From: Comamonas sp.
GTDB lineage: Bacteria; Pseudomonadota; Gammaproteobacteria; Burkholderiales; Burkholderiaceae_C
DNA length: 64,000 nucleotides
Assembly: GCA_031277805.1 (NCBI GenBank)
Contig: JAITLR010000017.1
Coordinates: forward strand, 310,001 to 374,000
Reading direction: 5' to 3'
This document shows, one piece after another, positions 37,490 through 46,375 of this stretch. Positions within the stretch are counted from its first letter, which is position 1, and the number at the start of each line of letters is the position of its first letter. The translations under genes and the position numbers were made by a program. The notes beneath the pieces were generated by a model. It was not told the DNA's origin, did no database searches, and saw nothing but the letters and a program-made list of their open reading frames with translations.

Positions 37490-38392
37490 ATGCCGCATCA
37501 GCTTCCCTCCTTGCACGCCCTGCGTGTGTTTGAAGTCGCCGCCCGGGCGACCAGCTTTACCGAGGCTGCCAAAGAGCTGCACCTGACCCATGGTGCGGTC
37601 AGCCGCCAGATTGCGCTGCTCGAAGCGGCGCTGGGCCAGTCGCTGTTTCGCAAGGAAGGCCAGCGCATGGTGGCCACGCCGCATGCCAAGGCCTTTGCGC
37701 GCGAAATCAGCCAGGCCTTCGACCATATCGGTGATGCGGCCCAGCGATACGGCAAGCGGGCGACCGAAAAGGTCATACGTGTCAATGCACCGGCGACCAT
37801 GGCCATGCGCTGGTTGATCCCGCGCCTGACGGCTTTTCATGCGCTGTACCGCGGTATCGAGGTTCGTGTCTCCACGGCCTTCAGCACCGAGCCCGCGCTC
37901 AAGGGCAGCTTCGATGTGGCGATTCGCCGTGGGCCCATCGAGGCCGGGCAGTACGAGGTGCTGCCGCTGTACACCGAGTCCAATACCGTCATCGTCAGTC
38001 CGGCGCTGTGGCAGCAAAAGCCGCTCAAGTCCGTCAAGGATCTGGCCAGAACCATCTGGCTGGCAGCAGAGACCCGGCCCGGCGATTGGGAGAGCTGGCT
38101 GAAGATGGCCGGACAGCCCGAGCTGCGGCCCGTACAGGTGCTGCGCTTTGACCATTTCTTTGTCTGCCAGCAGGCCGTGATGGATGGCCTGGGCTACGGC
38201 GTGGGACCGCTGCCGACGCTGAGCAACGATATCCGGCAGCAGCGCCTGCATGCGCCTTTTCCCGATGTCAGCCTGCGCGGCAGCTGCTTTCAGGCCCTGG
38301 TGCCGCTGGACTCTGACAAGCCCCGTCATCTGCGCCAGTTTCTGGACTGGCTGCAGGCCCAGGCCGGGCAGGAGATGGCGGAAAGCCCTTAA
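37490..38392 (+). CDS. LysR-family regulator (PhnR-like)
   Basis: A 300-residue LysR-type transcription factor of the GcvA-like branch. The N-terminal helix-turn-helix includes ALRVFEVAARATSFTEAAKE and LTHGAVSRQIALLEAALG. A periplasmic-binding-protein-like effector domain follows. It diverges from phnA and probably activates it in response to phosphonoacetate, as reported for PhnR systems in other bacteria; here it is inferred from layout. Confidence 0.9.
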   Translation: MPHQLPSLHALRVFEVAARATSFTEAAKELHLTHGAVSRQIALLEAALGQSLFRKEGQRMVATPHAKAFAREISQAFDHIGDAAQRYGKRATEKVIRVNAPATMAMRWLIPRLTAFHALYRGIEVRVSTAFSTEPALKGSFDVAIRRGPIEAGQYEVLPLYTESNTVIVSPALWQQKPLKSVKDLARTIWLAAETRPGDWESWLKMAGQPELRPVQVLRFDHFFVCQQAVMDGLGYGVGPLPTLSNDIRQQRLHAPFPDVSLRGSCFQALVPLDSDKPRHLRQFLDWLQAQAGQEMAESP

Positions 38393-38402
38393 AGTGCTCC
38401 AT

Positions 38403-38434
38403 ACGCTGGACTGTCAAGCGCCAGCTGCTATCAA
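38403..38434. repeat. Dispersed repeat, family D, copy 4 (partial)
   Basis: Contains GTCAAGCGCCAGCTGCTATC, directly after the LysR stop and reaching the next gene's leader. Confidence 0.5.
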
Positions 38435-38446
38435 GATAGGTGAAAC

Positions 38447-39187
38447 ATGATTCCTGGTGCGGGCGGCGCGGCGGCTGCCGGTTTTTTGCTGATGTTGCTG
38501 GCGGCGTTCATCGGAGCGCTGTTGCTGCTCTGGTGGGGCTGGCGGCTGTGGAATGAGCGGCGTGGCACACCTCGCCCACCCTTGCGGCTATGGCAGTGGG
38601 GGCTGGCCATCGTGCTGTCCGTGCTGCCCATATCCACGGCGCTCTCACTGGCACAGTGGGCCCTGCATGACTTCATGGGGGAGCAAGAAATGGCGCGGCA
38701 GGACAAACTCAAGCATTTCACCTTGCAGCAGGCCCTGCCCTGGGGCGAGATCATCCTGCCTGCAGGCAGCCATGCGCAACGCGAGCTGCTGGAGGGCGAT
38801 GAGCGCTTGAAGGGCGATGTCTCGGATCTGCGCAGCCTGACGGATATACGCTTTGCGCAGGCCGTGACCTGGGGCGGGGTTTCGGTGAATGCCATGAGCC
38901 TGAGCGGCAGGCAGCTGGTGCTGGAGCTGGCCCGGCCTCACCACTTTGCTGCGCATGCTCAGGCGCAGGCAGAGGACTGCCCTGCCGGATTCACTGCACA
39001 GTTCAACGCCCTCAAGGAGCCTGTATTGCTCGCAGATGTGCCTTATCCGGTGTATCAGGCCCGACCGCTGAACATGGCGGACTGGGTATTCGACAGCTGC
39101 TATCAAACCCAGCCCATTGCCGTGCGTTACTGGCGCGATGGCGAGCTGGTCTGGGCGAAGGCGCCGGACTATGGCTATGACGATTAG
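38447..39187 (+). CDS. Hypothetical membrane protein
   Basis: A 246-residue protein that I do not recognise. Two hydrophobic helices are near residues 10-32 and 50-72 (MLLAAFIGALLLLWWGW and WGLAIVLSVLPISTALSLA). The rest is a soluble domain, probably periplasmic, with two Cys (CPAGF and DSCYQ, about 182 and 223) that could pair. A segment LPWGEIILPAGSHAQRELL recurs as a beta-rich core. Function is unknown, and neighbours give no clear hint. Confidence 0.75.
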   Translation: MIPGAGGAAAAGFLLMLLAAFIGALLLLWWGWRLWNERRGTPRPPLRLWQWGLAIVLSVLPISTALSLAQWALHDFMGEQEMARQDKLKHFTLQQALPWGEIILPAGSHAQRELLEGDERLKGDVSDLRSLTDIRFAQAVTWGGVSVNAMSLSGRQLVLELARPHHFAAHAQAQAEDCPAGFTAQFNALKEPVLLADVPYPVYQARPLNMADWVFDSCYQTQPIAVRYWRDGELVWAKAPDYGYDD

Positions 39188-39263
39188 GACTTGCGCAAAC
39201 AAGCATGCACCAGGAATGCAGCCATGGTGCAAACGTCTTGCCTGAGCCTGATTGGCGTCAATC
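39188..39263. repeat. MITE-like element, family C, copy 3 (about 76 bp)
   Basis: Begins GACTTGCGCAAACAAGCATG right after the hypothetical gene stop and ends with a degenerate terminal repeat near ATTGGCGTCAATC. The interior TCTTGCCTGAGCCTGATT matches copy 1. Orientation is the same as copy 1. Confidence 0.7.
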
Positions 39264-39271
39264 GTGAGAAT

Positions 39272-39301
39272 AAAACCCGCTGCTCTTGCGAGTCAGCGGG
39301 T
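39272..39301 (-). terminator. Terminator after lspA
   Basis: On the minus strand ACCCGCTG and CAGCGGGT form an 8-bp stem followed by TTTTA. It lies 29 bp after the lspA stop. Confidence 0.75.
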
Positions 39302-39329
39302 CTTTGAAACTGATAGCGGCCTGCGCTTG

Positions 39330-39842
39330 TCAGGCCTGTGTTTTGGCGCGTCTGGCCCTCAGAACCTCATCCAGGATCAGCAAGATGGCGCCCAGGGTGA
39401 TGCCCATGTCCGCCACGTTGAAAGCCGGAAAGTGGCTGGTGCCCCAGTAGAAGTCCAGAAAGTCCACCACATAGCCATGCTGCAGGCGGTCCACCACGTT
39501 GCCGATGGCGCCGCCAAGGATGCTGGACAGCGACAGGCAGAACACCTTCTGCTCGGGATGCTTGCGCAGCTGCCAGACGATGATGATGGTTGCCACCACG
39601 GCGATGCCCACGAACAGCCAGCGCTGCCAGCCGCTGCCGCCGGCCAGGAAGGAGAAGGCGGCGCCCGTGTTGTGCGCACGCACGATGTTGAAGAAGCTGG
39701 TGATGGGGGTCCAGTCACCGTACTGGTAGTGGCTCAGAATCATCTGCTTGGTGATCTGGTCCAGGCCGATGATGATCAACGCCCACAGAAGCCAGGGCCA
39801 GATGCGGCCAAAGCCTGCGGAAGATGTCTGGGTGTTGCTCAT
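39330..39842 (-). CDS. lspA: Lipoprotein signal peptidase LspA
   Basis: A 170-residue membrane aspartic protease that removes signal peptides from prolipoproteins. Four hydrophobic helices are visible. The catalytic Asp residues are D118 in GNVVDRL and D145 in FNVADMGI, and the conserved N58/G60 segment AHNTGAAFS is present. It is the last gene of the ribF-ileS-lspA cluster, 119 bp after ileS. Confidence 0.96.
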   Translation of the reverse strand: MSNTQTSSAGFGRIWPWLLWALIIIGLDQITKQMILSHYQYGDWTPITSFFNIVRAHNTGAAFSFLAGGSGWQRWLFVGIAVVATIIIVWQLRKHPEQKVFCLSLSSILGGAIGNVVDRLQHGYVVDFLDFYWGTSHFPAFNVADMGITLGAILLILDEVLRARRAKTQA

Positions 39843-39871
39843 GGCAGCTCTTCAATGACTATGTTTTTGAG

Positions 39872-39954
39872 AGTGGCTGGCGCTGGTCAATCAACTCTTT
39901 CAAGATGATTCCAGCCTCAAAGAGGCTACCAGCATGCGCTGGCAGCTCACTTTT
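39872..39954. repeat. Dispersed repeat, family D, paired copies in the ileS-lspA gap
   Basis: GAGTGGCTGGCGCTGGTCAA and, about 55 bp on, CAGCATGCGCTGGCAGCTCA form an inverted pair. It could influence the ileS/lspA transcript. Confidence 0.5.
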
Positions 39955-39961
39955 TGAGGAC

Positions 39962-42817
39962 TTAGGCCTTGGTGCGCACTTCGCCCGTGCCGTGCAGATT
40001 GCTGTCGCAACGGCCGCACAGATTGGGGTGCTCGGGGTTCACGCCCACATCGTCGCGGTAGTGCCAGCAGCGCTCGCACTTGGCGGCTTGCGAAGGCTTG
40101 ACTTCCACGGCCAGCGCATCGCCGGCCACGGCATCGGCTGCCGAGGTGATGAGCACGAACTTCAGATCATCAGCCAGCGACTGCAGCAGGGCCAGGTCTT
40201 CGTGTTGGGCCGAGATGGTGACCTCGGCCTGCAGCGATGCACCCACCAGGCCTGATCCGCGCACGGTCTCGATGTCCTTGTTGACCAGGTCGCGGATTTC
40301 GCGGATGCGGGTCCACTTGGCCAGCAGGGCTTCGTCGCCTTCGGGCAGATCCAGGAATTTTTCCAGGAAGATGGTTTCGCTCTTGCCCACGATCTTCCAG
40401 GCTTCCTCTGCCGTGAAGGACAGGAAGGGTGCCATCCAACGCAGCAGTGCCTGGGTAATCTGGTGCAGCGCGGTCTGGGCCGAGCGGCGGGCCAGGCTCT
40501 TGGGCGCCGTGGTGTAGAGGCGGTCCTTCAGGACGTCCAGGTAGAAGCCGCCCAGATCTTCCGAGCAGAACAGCTGCAGCTTGGCCACCACGGGGTGGAA
40601 TTCATAGACCTGGTAGTGGCCGATGATTTCTTTCTGCAGCTGGGCCGCGCGCGCCAGGGCGTACTGGTCGATCTCCAGCATGTCCTTGTAATCCACGCTC
40701 TCGGTCGCCGCATCGAAGTCGCTGGTATTGGCCAGCAAAAAGCGCAGCGTGTTGCGGATGCGGCGGTAGGCGTCCACCACGCGGGCCAGGATCTTGTCGT
40801 CGATGCCCAGGTCGCCCGAGTAGTCGGTCGAAGCCACCCACAGGCGGATGATCTCGGCGCCCATCTTGCCCGACACGTCTTGCGGCGCCACGGTGTTGCC
40901 GATCGATTTGGACATCTTCTTGCCCTGGCCGTCCACGGTGAAACCATGGGTCAGCAGGCCGCGGTAGGGCGCGCGGCCGAAGATGGCGGCGGACAGCAGC
41001 AGCGAAGAGTGGAACCAGCCGCGGTGCTGGTCATGGCCTTCCAGGTACAGATCGGCTTCGGGACCCTGGTCGTGGTGCATATCGGCGTGGGTGCCGCGCA
41101 TCACATGCCAGAAGGTGGAGCCCGAGTCGAACCAGACTTCCAGGATGTCGGTGCTCTTGGTGTAGAGCTTGGCTTCTTCGGCGCCCAGGATGTCTTCAGC
41201 GCTCACGCGGCTCCAGGCCTCGATGCCGCCTTGCTCGATCATGTCGGCTGCCTGGTCGATGATCTCCATGGTGCGCGGGTGCAGCGCGCCGGTATCGACA
41301 TGCAGGAAGAAGGGGATGGGCACGCCCCACGAGCGCTGGCGCGAGATGCACCAGTCGGGACGGCCGGCGATCATGGCGCGCAGACGGTCCTGACCGTTTT
41401 GCGGGTAGAAACTGGTGTGGTCGATGGCTTCCAGCGCGATTTGGCGCAGGGTCTGCTCGGGCTTTTGCGCAGGGTCGGTGAACACGCCTTCGCCTTCGTC
41501 CATGCGGATGAACCACTGGGCGGCAGCGCGGTAGATCACCGGCGTCTTGTGGCGCCAGCAATGAGGGTAGCTATGGCTGATGGTGGTGGTGTCCATCAGG
41601 CGGCCGGCGACCTTGAGCGCATCGAGGATGACGGGCACGGCCTTCCAGATATGCTGACCACCGAACATGGGCAGATCGGCCGCGTACACGCCATTGCCCT
41701 GCACGGGGTTCAGGATCTGCTTGTAGTCCATGCCGTTGGACATGCAGCTGTTGAAGTCGTCCACGCCATAGGCAGGGGCCGAGTGCACGATACCGGTACC
41801 GTCGTCGGCCGTGGCGTATTCGGCAAGATAGACGGGCGAGACGCGGTCAAAACCCTTGTCCACATGGGCCAGGGGGTGCTTGAAGGGCATATGGTCCAGC
41901 TTTTCGCCCTTGGCAGTGGCGACCACCTTGCCGTCGAGCTTCCAGCGTTCCAGGCACTTTTCGACCAGGGCCGAGGCCACGATCAGCAGGCCGCGCTCGG
42001 TGTCCACCAGGCTGTATTCCAGGTCGGGGTTCACGTTCAGCGCCTGATTGGCGGGGATGGTCCAGGCCGTGGTGGTCCAGATGACCACAAACGCTTCCTT
42101 GTCCAGCTGGGGCAGGCCGAAGGCGGCCGCCAGCTTGGCAGGCTCGGCAGCGGGGAACATCACGTCCAGCGTCTGGCTTTGCTTGTCGGCGTATTCGATC
42201 TCGAACTCGGCCAGCGATGAGGCGCAGTCAAAGCACCAGTACACGGGCTTGAGGCCGCGGTAGACAAAACCACGCTCCATCACCTTCTTCAGGGCGCGCA
42301 GCTCCAGCGCCTCGTTGGCGTAGTTCATGGTCTTGTAGGGGTGGTCCCAGTCGCCCAGCACGCCCAGGCGCTTGAAGTCCACCATCTGCTGCTCGATCTG
42401 CTCGGTGGCAAAGGCACGGCTCTTGGCCTGCATCTCGTCGCGTGGCAGATTGCGGCCGTGCAGCTTTTCGATGGCGTTCTCGATGGGCAGACCATGGCAG
42501 TCCCAGCCCGGCACATAGCGCGCGTCAAAGCCTTCGAGCTGGCGGCTCTTGACGATCATGTCCTTGAGGATCTTGTTCACGGCGTGGCCGATGTGGATCT
42601 TGCCGTTGGCATAGGGAGGGCCATCGTGCAGGATGAACATGGGCGCACCCTTGCGCGCCACACGCAGCTTCTGATAAGTGCCTTGCTCGTCCCATTCCTT
42701 GGCCCAGCCTGGCTCACGCTTGGGCAGATCGCCGCGCATGGGGAAGGGAGTGTCGGGCATGTTCAGCGTCGATCGGTAGACGGACGCTTCGGGCTTGTTG
42801 GACTTCGAATCAGACAT
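39962..42817 (-). CDS. ileS: Isoleucyl-tRNA synthetase
   Basis: A 951-residue class I aminoacyl-tRNA synthetase that charges tRNA-Ile in the cytoplasm. The ATP motifs are HIGH (in [12 protein letters not shown]) and KMSKS (in [10 protein letters not shown]). An editing (CP1) domain lies between them, and the C-terminal zinc segment has [10 protein letters not shown] and CGRCD. The ATG at 42815-42817 was chosen; an upstream in-frame TTG is less likely. It lies 105 bp after ribF and before lspA, an order common in proteobacteria. Confidence 0.97.
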   Translation of the reverse strand: MSDSKSNKPEASVYRSTLNMPDTPFPMRGDLPKREPGWAKEWDEQGTYQKLRVARKGAPMFILHDGPPYANGKIHIGHAVNKILKDMIVKSRQLEGFDARYVPGWDCHGLPIENAIEKLHGRNLPRDEMQAKSRAFATEQIEQQMVDFKRLGVLGDWDHPYKTMNYANEALELRALKKVMERGFVYRGLKPVYWCFDCASSLAEFEIEYADKQSQTLDVMFPAAEPAKLAAAFGLPQLDKEAFVVIWTTTAWTIPANQALNVNPDLEYSLVDTERGLLIVASALVEKCLERWKLDGKVVATAKGEKLDHMPFKHPLAHVDKGFDRVSPVYLAEYATADDGTGIVHSAPAYGVDDFNSCMSNGMDYKQILNPVQGNGVYAADLPMFGGQHIWKAVPVILDALKVAGRLMDTTTISHSYPHCWRHKTPVIYRAAAQWFIRMDEGEGVFTDPAQKPEQTLRQIALEAIDHTSFYPQNGQDRLRAMIAGRPDWCISRQRSWGVPIPFFLHVDTGALHPRTMEIIDQAADMIEQGGIEAWSRVSAEDILGAEEAKLYTKSTDILEVWFDSGSTFWHVMRGTHADMHHDQGPEADLYLEGHDQHRGWFHSSLLLSAAIFGRAPYRGLLTHGFTVDGQGKKMSKSIGNTVAPQDVSGKMGAEIIRLWVASTDYSGDLGIDDKILARVVDAYRRIRNTLRFLLANTSDFDAATESVDYKDMLEIDQYALARAAQLQKEIIGHYQVYEFHPVVAKLQLFCSEDLGGFYLDVLKDRLYTTAPKSLARRSAQTALHQITQALLRWMAPFLSFTAEEAWKIVGKSETIFLEKFLDLPEGDEALLAKWTRIREIRDLVNKDIETVRGSGLVGASLQAEVTISAQHEDLALLQSLADDLKFVLITSAADAVAGDALAVEVKPSQAAKCERCWHYRDDVGVNPEHPNLCGRCDSNLHGTGEVRTKA

Positions 42818-42922
42818 GGAAAACCTTGAAAGCAATGCATTGCCCGGGCAGGGCTGCCAGGGCGTGAATGGAGAAGTGAGCGCCAGAGCGCTGCTGCGCC
42901 GGTGGCGTGCGAGCAGCGAGCG

Positions 42923-43984
42923 TCAAATTCGGTCGCGCGTGGTCTGGCGACGGGTCTCGGTAAAAGACGGCAGATGAGAAGGCGTGTGGACGGATGCGAA
43001 AAACGCGTGCGCGTCCTCGCAGTCCTTGGCGATGCCGGCCGTCAGGGCATCGAGACTGTCGTACTTCAACTCGTCGTGCAATTTGTGCAGAAGTTCCACG
43101 CGGATGATTTTACCGTAGGCGCCTTCCCCACCCAGCTCGGCGGGCCAATCAAAACAGTGCGTCTCCAGCAGCACGCGCCCGCCGTTGACGTCATTGGGGT
43201 CCAGCGAGGGGCGCACGCCGAGGTTGGCCACGCCGCGCAAAGGCTGATCTGACAGCCCATGCACCAGCACGGCGAAGATGCCGCTGGCAGCAGGCTTCCA
43301 GTGGTCAAAGCGGAGATTCAGCGTGCGAAAGCCGTCGTCGGCCCCCGCCTGTGATTCCGCGAGCTTTCGACCCAGCTTTCGGCCATGGACCACATGGCCC
43401 GAAATCGTATAGGGGTGACCGAGCAGCTTGGCCGCCTGCTGCATATCGCCCGCAGCCAGAGCGGCGCGCACCTCGGTGCTGGAGACGCGCAGGCCATGTA
43501 CCTCATAGCTGTTCATGCGCGCCACATCAAATCCCAGAGCCTGGCCCGAGCTGTCCAGCATGGCGTAGTCGCCCGCGCGTTTACGGCCGAAGCGGAAGTC
43601 ATCTCCGACCAGCACGTAGTGGGCGCCCAGGCCGGAGATCAGCACATCGTGGATGAAGTCCTCGGGGCTTTGATTGGCCAGTGCGTCATTGAACGGCAGG
43701 ATCACAACCTGATCGACACCACAGATCTCCAGCTGGCTGAGCTTGTCACGCAGCGTGCCCACGCGGGCCGGGGCCAAGTCGGGCTTGCCCAGCTTCTGCG
43801 CAAAATAGTCGCGCGGATGGGGCTCGAAGGTCATGGCGCAACTGGGAATGCCGCGCTGGGCGGCTTCAGCCTTGAGCAGGCCCAGCATGGCCTGGTGTCC
43901 CCGGTGCACGCCGTCAAAGTTGCCAATGGTCACAGCGCAGGCGGGAGCCAGGCCGGGATGATTGATTCCGCGGAAAATCTTCAT
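42923..43984 (-). CDS. ribF: Bifunctional riboflavin kinase/FAD synthetase
   Basis: A 353-residue enzyme that makes FMN and FAD from riboflavin. The N-terminal FAD synthetase nucleotidyltransferase motif is AVTIGNFDGVHRGHQAML, and the C-terminal riboflavin kinase part has GHVVHGRKLGRKL and LRGVANLGVRPS. The start is the ATG at 43982-43984; the frame runs further upstream but lacks family features there. It is first in the ribF-ileS-lspA group and diverges from the HNH gene. Confidence 0.95.
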   Translation of the reverse strand: MKIFRGINHPGLAPACAVTIGNFDGVHRGHQAMLGLLKAEAAQRGIPSCAMTFEPHPRDYFAQKLGKPDLAPARVGTLRDKLSQLEICGVDQVVILPFNDALANQSPEDFIHDVLISGLGAHYVLVGDDFRFGRKRAGDYAMLDSSGQALGFDVARMNSYEVHGLRVSSTEVRAALAAGDMQQAAKLLGHPYTISGHVVHGRKLGRKLAESQAGADDGFRTLNLRFDHWKPAASGIFAVLVHGLSDQPLRGVANLGVRPSLDPNDVNGGRVLLETHCFDWPAELGGEGAYGKIIRVELLHKLHDELKYDSLDALTAGIAKDCEDAHAFFASVHTPSHLPSFTETRRQTTRDRI

Positions 43985-44074
43985 GGGCTGCTTTGTTTTT
44001 CGTAGCAGCTGGCGCCGATGCATGCGGCGCAAGCCGTCAATTTGACATAATTTCAGAGTATATTGCTTCCATCC

Positions 44075-44149
44075 GTGCCGCTGGGAGGCGGCACAGGAAC
44101 AGGCTTTTGCAAGGTACAAACCTGTTTCCAAAGAGCGCCAAGACGCTCT
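44075..44149 (+). promoter_or_regulatory. Hairpin-rich leader upstream of the HNH gene
   Basis: Three successive hairpins: GTGCCGC-TGGGAG-GCGGCAC (44075-44094), GGAACAGG with CCTGTTTCC (44096-44128), and AGAGCG-CCAAGA-CGCTCT (44132-44149). They end about 40 bp before the HNH start. The function is unknown; a regulatory 5' UTR or attenuator is possible. Confidence 0.4.
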
Positions 44150-44188
44150 GCCGTTTCTGCTGTCGAATTGTTTGACTGGAGGCGTGTT

Positions 44189-44746
44189 GTGAAAGTCTTG
44201 AAGCTGACAGCCCAGGGGCTGCCGCAGTCCTGGGTCACGCTGGAGCAAGCGGCGCTGCACTATGCAGCAGATGAGGTGCGCTGGGAAGCAGGCGCGGAGA
44301 TCGCCTGCTTTCGTGGAGGACACAATGCGGTGACCGGCAAGCAGTCAGTCATTCACATCAACTCCATCATCGGCACCAAGGGTGTTCCCAATATCAACCC
44401 GCACGAGCTGCTGCCGGGTCTGACCAACGGCAAGCTGTTTGCACGCGATCGCTGCCTGTGCGCTTATTGCGGGCGCCAGTTCCATGAAAGCGACCTGACG
44501 CGCGAACACATCAAGCCCGTGAGTGCCGGGGGCGAACACACCTGGATGAACCTGGTCACGGCCTGCCGTGCCTGCAATCACCGCAAGGGCGCGAGAACGC
44601 CGGAGCAGGCCCGCATGCCGCTGCTGTATACGCCCTACACACCTACGCTGTGGGAGGACTTCATCTTGCGCAATCGCCGCATACTGGCCGATCAGATGGA
44701 GTTTCTTGTGGCTCATGTGCCGCGCAGCTCGCGCTGGTGCAGCTAG
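44189..44746 (+). CDS. HNH endonuclease family protein
   Basis: A 185-residue protein with a zinc-type HNH domain: CLCAYCGRQF, then REHIKPVSAGG with the first His, HTWMNLVTACRACNHRKGAR with the Asn and the second CxxC. The N-terminal half is not recognised. Characterised relatives nick or cut DNA, but a substrate is not evident. The GTG start at 44189 follows a GGAGG ribosome site with a 6-nt spacer. No toxin, integrase or restriction gene adjoins, so it may be a housekeeping HNH protein. Confidence 0.88.
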   Translation: MKVLKLTAQGLPQSWVTLEQAALHYAADEVRWEAGAEIACFRGGHNAVTGKQSVIHINSIIGTKGVPNINPHELLPGLTNGKLFARDRCLCAYCGRQFHESDLTREHIKPVSAGGEHTWMNLVTACRACNHRKGARTPEQARMPLLYTPYTPTLWEDFILRNRRILADQMEFLVAHVPRSSRWCS

Positions 44747-44756
44747 GCCGCAGACT

Positions 44757-44920
44757 CCTTTTTGTGGCCACTTGGCGCCCAGACATAAAAATGGCACCCT
44801 GAGCTCCCCACTGCGTGTGGTTCGGCGCCGCTCCTGGAGGACCTCGGCAGCTCTGGCGTTCTCATCCTGGGGCGGCCCGGCAATGAAAAAAAGCCCCGGG
44901 CCGGAGCACACGGGGCAATG
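44757..44920. repeat. Dispersed intergenic repeat, family A, copy 3 (inverted)
   Basis: The reverse complement reads CATTGCCGGGCCGCCCCAGG and CACACGCAGTGGGGAGCTC, matching copy 1. It fills most of the gap between the HNH gene and the first deaminase gene. Confidence 0.72.
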
Positions 44921-44941
44921 AGTGAAGAGAGAGAGGTGCAA

Positions 44942-45430
44942 TCAGGCCGTGGTGGCGACAGCCTTCTGCCAGGCGTCGTAGAGGTCTTCGCCGTCGTCGC
45001 GCACATGGTGGCTGATGAGGGTCAGCTCACGCTGGTCTTCGGGCTTGGCAAACTCCACATAGCCGCGCGCAGCCGACAGGTCGTAGGGCTCGCCGTCTTC
45101 GTTGGAGTAGGCGTAGTACACCTTCTTCACGCCGGCAAACAGCATGGCGGTGTAGCACATGGTGCAGGGGTAGCCGCTGGCATAGACCACGGCGCCCGAC
45201 AGATCGGTCGTACCCAGGGCCTTGGCGGCGATGCGCACGGCCTGCATCTCGGCGTGGGCCGAGGGGTCGCACAGATCGTCAACCTGGTTGACGGCGCGGG
45301 CCAGCACCTGGCCATCCTTGACCAGCACGGCGCCGAAGGGCCAGGTGGCCTGCTCGCGGCCCTTGACGTTGCCCATGGCCAGGCGGATGGATTCGACCAG
45401 GTACTTGCCGGTGTCGTTATCGTTGCTCAT
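44942..45430 (-). CDS. Nucleoside/nucleobase deaminase, paralogue 1
   Basis: A 162-residue zinc-dependent deaminase of the cytidine/deoxycytidylate deaminase fold. The zinc motif is HAE (H59, E61) and PCTMC (C89, C92). It is most like guanine deaminase-type nucleoside deaminases. It is roughly three-quarters identical by eye to the protein at 50605-51099. It precedes uraH on the minus strand, so guanine-to-xanthine conversion for a urate pathway is likely but unproven. Confidence 0.85.
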   Translation of the reverse strand: MSNDNDTGKYLVESIRLAMGNVKGREQATWPFGAVLVKDGQVLARAVNQVDDLCDPSAHAEMQAVRIAAKALGTTDLSGAVVYASGYPCTMCYTAMLFAGVKKVYYAYSNEDGEPYDLSAARGYVEFAKPEDQRELTLISHHVRDDGEDLYDAWQKAVATTA

Positions 45431-45459
45431 TGAGTCGTTCTCCTAGTTAAAGATCAAAA

Positions 45460-45795
45460 TCAGCTGCCGCGGTAGGTGTTGAAGAACCACGGCGAGCACA
45501 GCATGGGTACGTGGTAGTGCTGGGTCGCATCGAAGATGGAAAAGCGCACCAGCACTTCGTCCGACAGGGCGGTGGGCTCCTTGAAGTGCTCGCCGGTGTA
45601 AAAGCGCAGCTCGAAGTCCCCGGTGCGGGCATCGGCGGCCGGCATCATGGGGGCGTCGGTGCGGCCGTCGGCGTTGGTGCGGGTGCTGGTGATGCGCTTC
45701 GCGGGCGTTTGCGCAACGTCGTAGAGTTCCACCAGCATGCCGGCTATGGGGCGGCCGGTGGTGAGGTTGAGTACATGGGTGCTGATGCCTGCCAT
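45460..45795 (-). CDS. uraH: 5-hydroxyisourate hydrolase
   Basis: A 111-residue transthyretin-like hydrolase of the uric acid pathway, converting 5-hydroxyisourate to OHCU. The N-terminal STHVLNLTTGRP and the C-terminal tetrapeptide YRGS, both active-site signatures, are present. There is no signal peptide. It lies between the Tat-exported paralogue and the deaminase, in one orientation. Confidence 0.95.
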   Translation of the reverse strand: MAGISTHVLNLTTGRPIAGMLVELYDVAQTPAKRITSTRTNADGRTDAPMMPAADARTGDFELRFYTGEHFKEPTALSDEVLVRFSIFDATQHYHVPMLCSPWFFNTYRGS

Positions 45796-45840
45796 ATATG
45801 TCTTTCGTTAGGTTGCGATAGAGCGGTGATATGGCGGGGC

Positions 45841-46368
45841 TCAGCTGCCGCGCGAATAGGTGTAGCTCCAGGGGCCGAACTGGATCGGCAGATGGATGCG
45901 TTCGGCCACGTTGGTGATCTGGAAGCGCACTGGCAGCTTGGAGAGGAAGGCCGGACGGGGCAGCTTGGCGCCCTTGGCGGCGAAATACTCGTCCACATGC
46001 AGCAGCAGCTCGTAGCGGCCGGCGCGGTAGCTGTCGTCGATCAAGAGCGGCTCGTCGGCGCGGCCGTTGGCATTGATCGTGAAGCTGCGCACCGGTACAT
46101 AGGCTTCGCCGTCAAAGCGGGAGAAGTCGATGCGCAGGCCGGTGGCTGCCATGCCGTGGAAGGTATCAATGGTGTGTACGGTCAGGCGGGGACTCACGCC
46201 GTGCAGCACGATGGGGCCGGAGGATTGGGCCGGTGCTGTAGACGCGGCGGGCGCATCGGCCGCCAGCGCGCCGCGAGCGGCCGTCAGGGCCGAGGCGCCG
46301 AGCGCCAGGCCCGAGAGTGCAAATTGCCTGCGCGATGGCGCCAGCGGTTTCGTGGATTGCATGCTCAT
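45841..46368 (-). CDS. Tat-exported transthyretin-like protein
   Basis: A 175-residue paralogue of UraH with a twin-arginine signal (SRRQFALSG, RR at 13-14) and a hydrophobic stretch ending near AARGALAADA, so probably periplasmic. The core starts RLTVHTIDTFHGMAATG, matching the transthyretin fold, but the C-terminus is SRGS instead of YRGS, and the catalytic Tyr position is altered. AGGAG precedes the ATG. Why an intracellular urate-pathway activity would be duplicated in the periplasm is unclear. Confidence 0.85.
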   Translation of the reverse strand: MSMQSTKPLAPSRRQFALSGLALGASALTAARGALAADAPAASTAPAQSSGPIVLHGVSPRLTVHTIDTFHGMAATGLRIDFSRFDGEAYVPVRSFTINANGRADEPLLIDDSYRAGRYELLLHVDEYFAAKGAKLPRPAFLSKLPVRFQITNVAERIHLPIQFGPWSYTYSRGS

Positions 46369-46375
46369 GTCTCCT

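Noticed and set aside
42817-42835. A longer start for ileS using an upstream TTG
   Set aside because: The ATG gives the standard length and the extra residues lack family support.
44042-44070. TTGACA followed by a TATATT-like sequence upstream of the HNH leader
   Set aside because: The spacing is only about 11 bases, too short for a normal sigma70 promoter, so no promoter was called.
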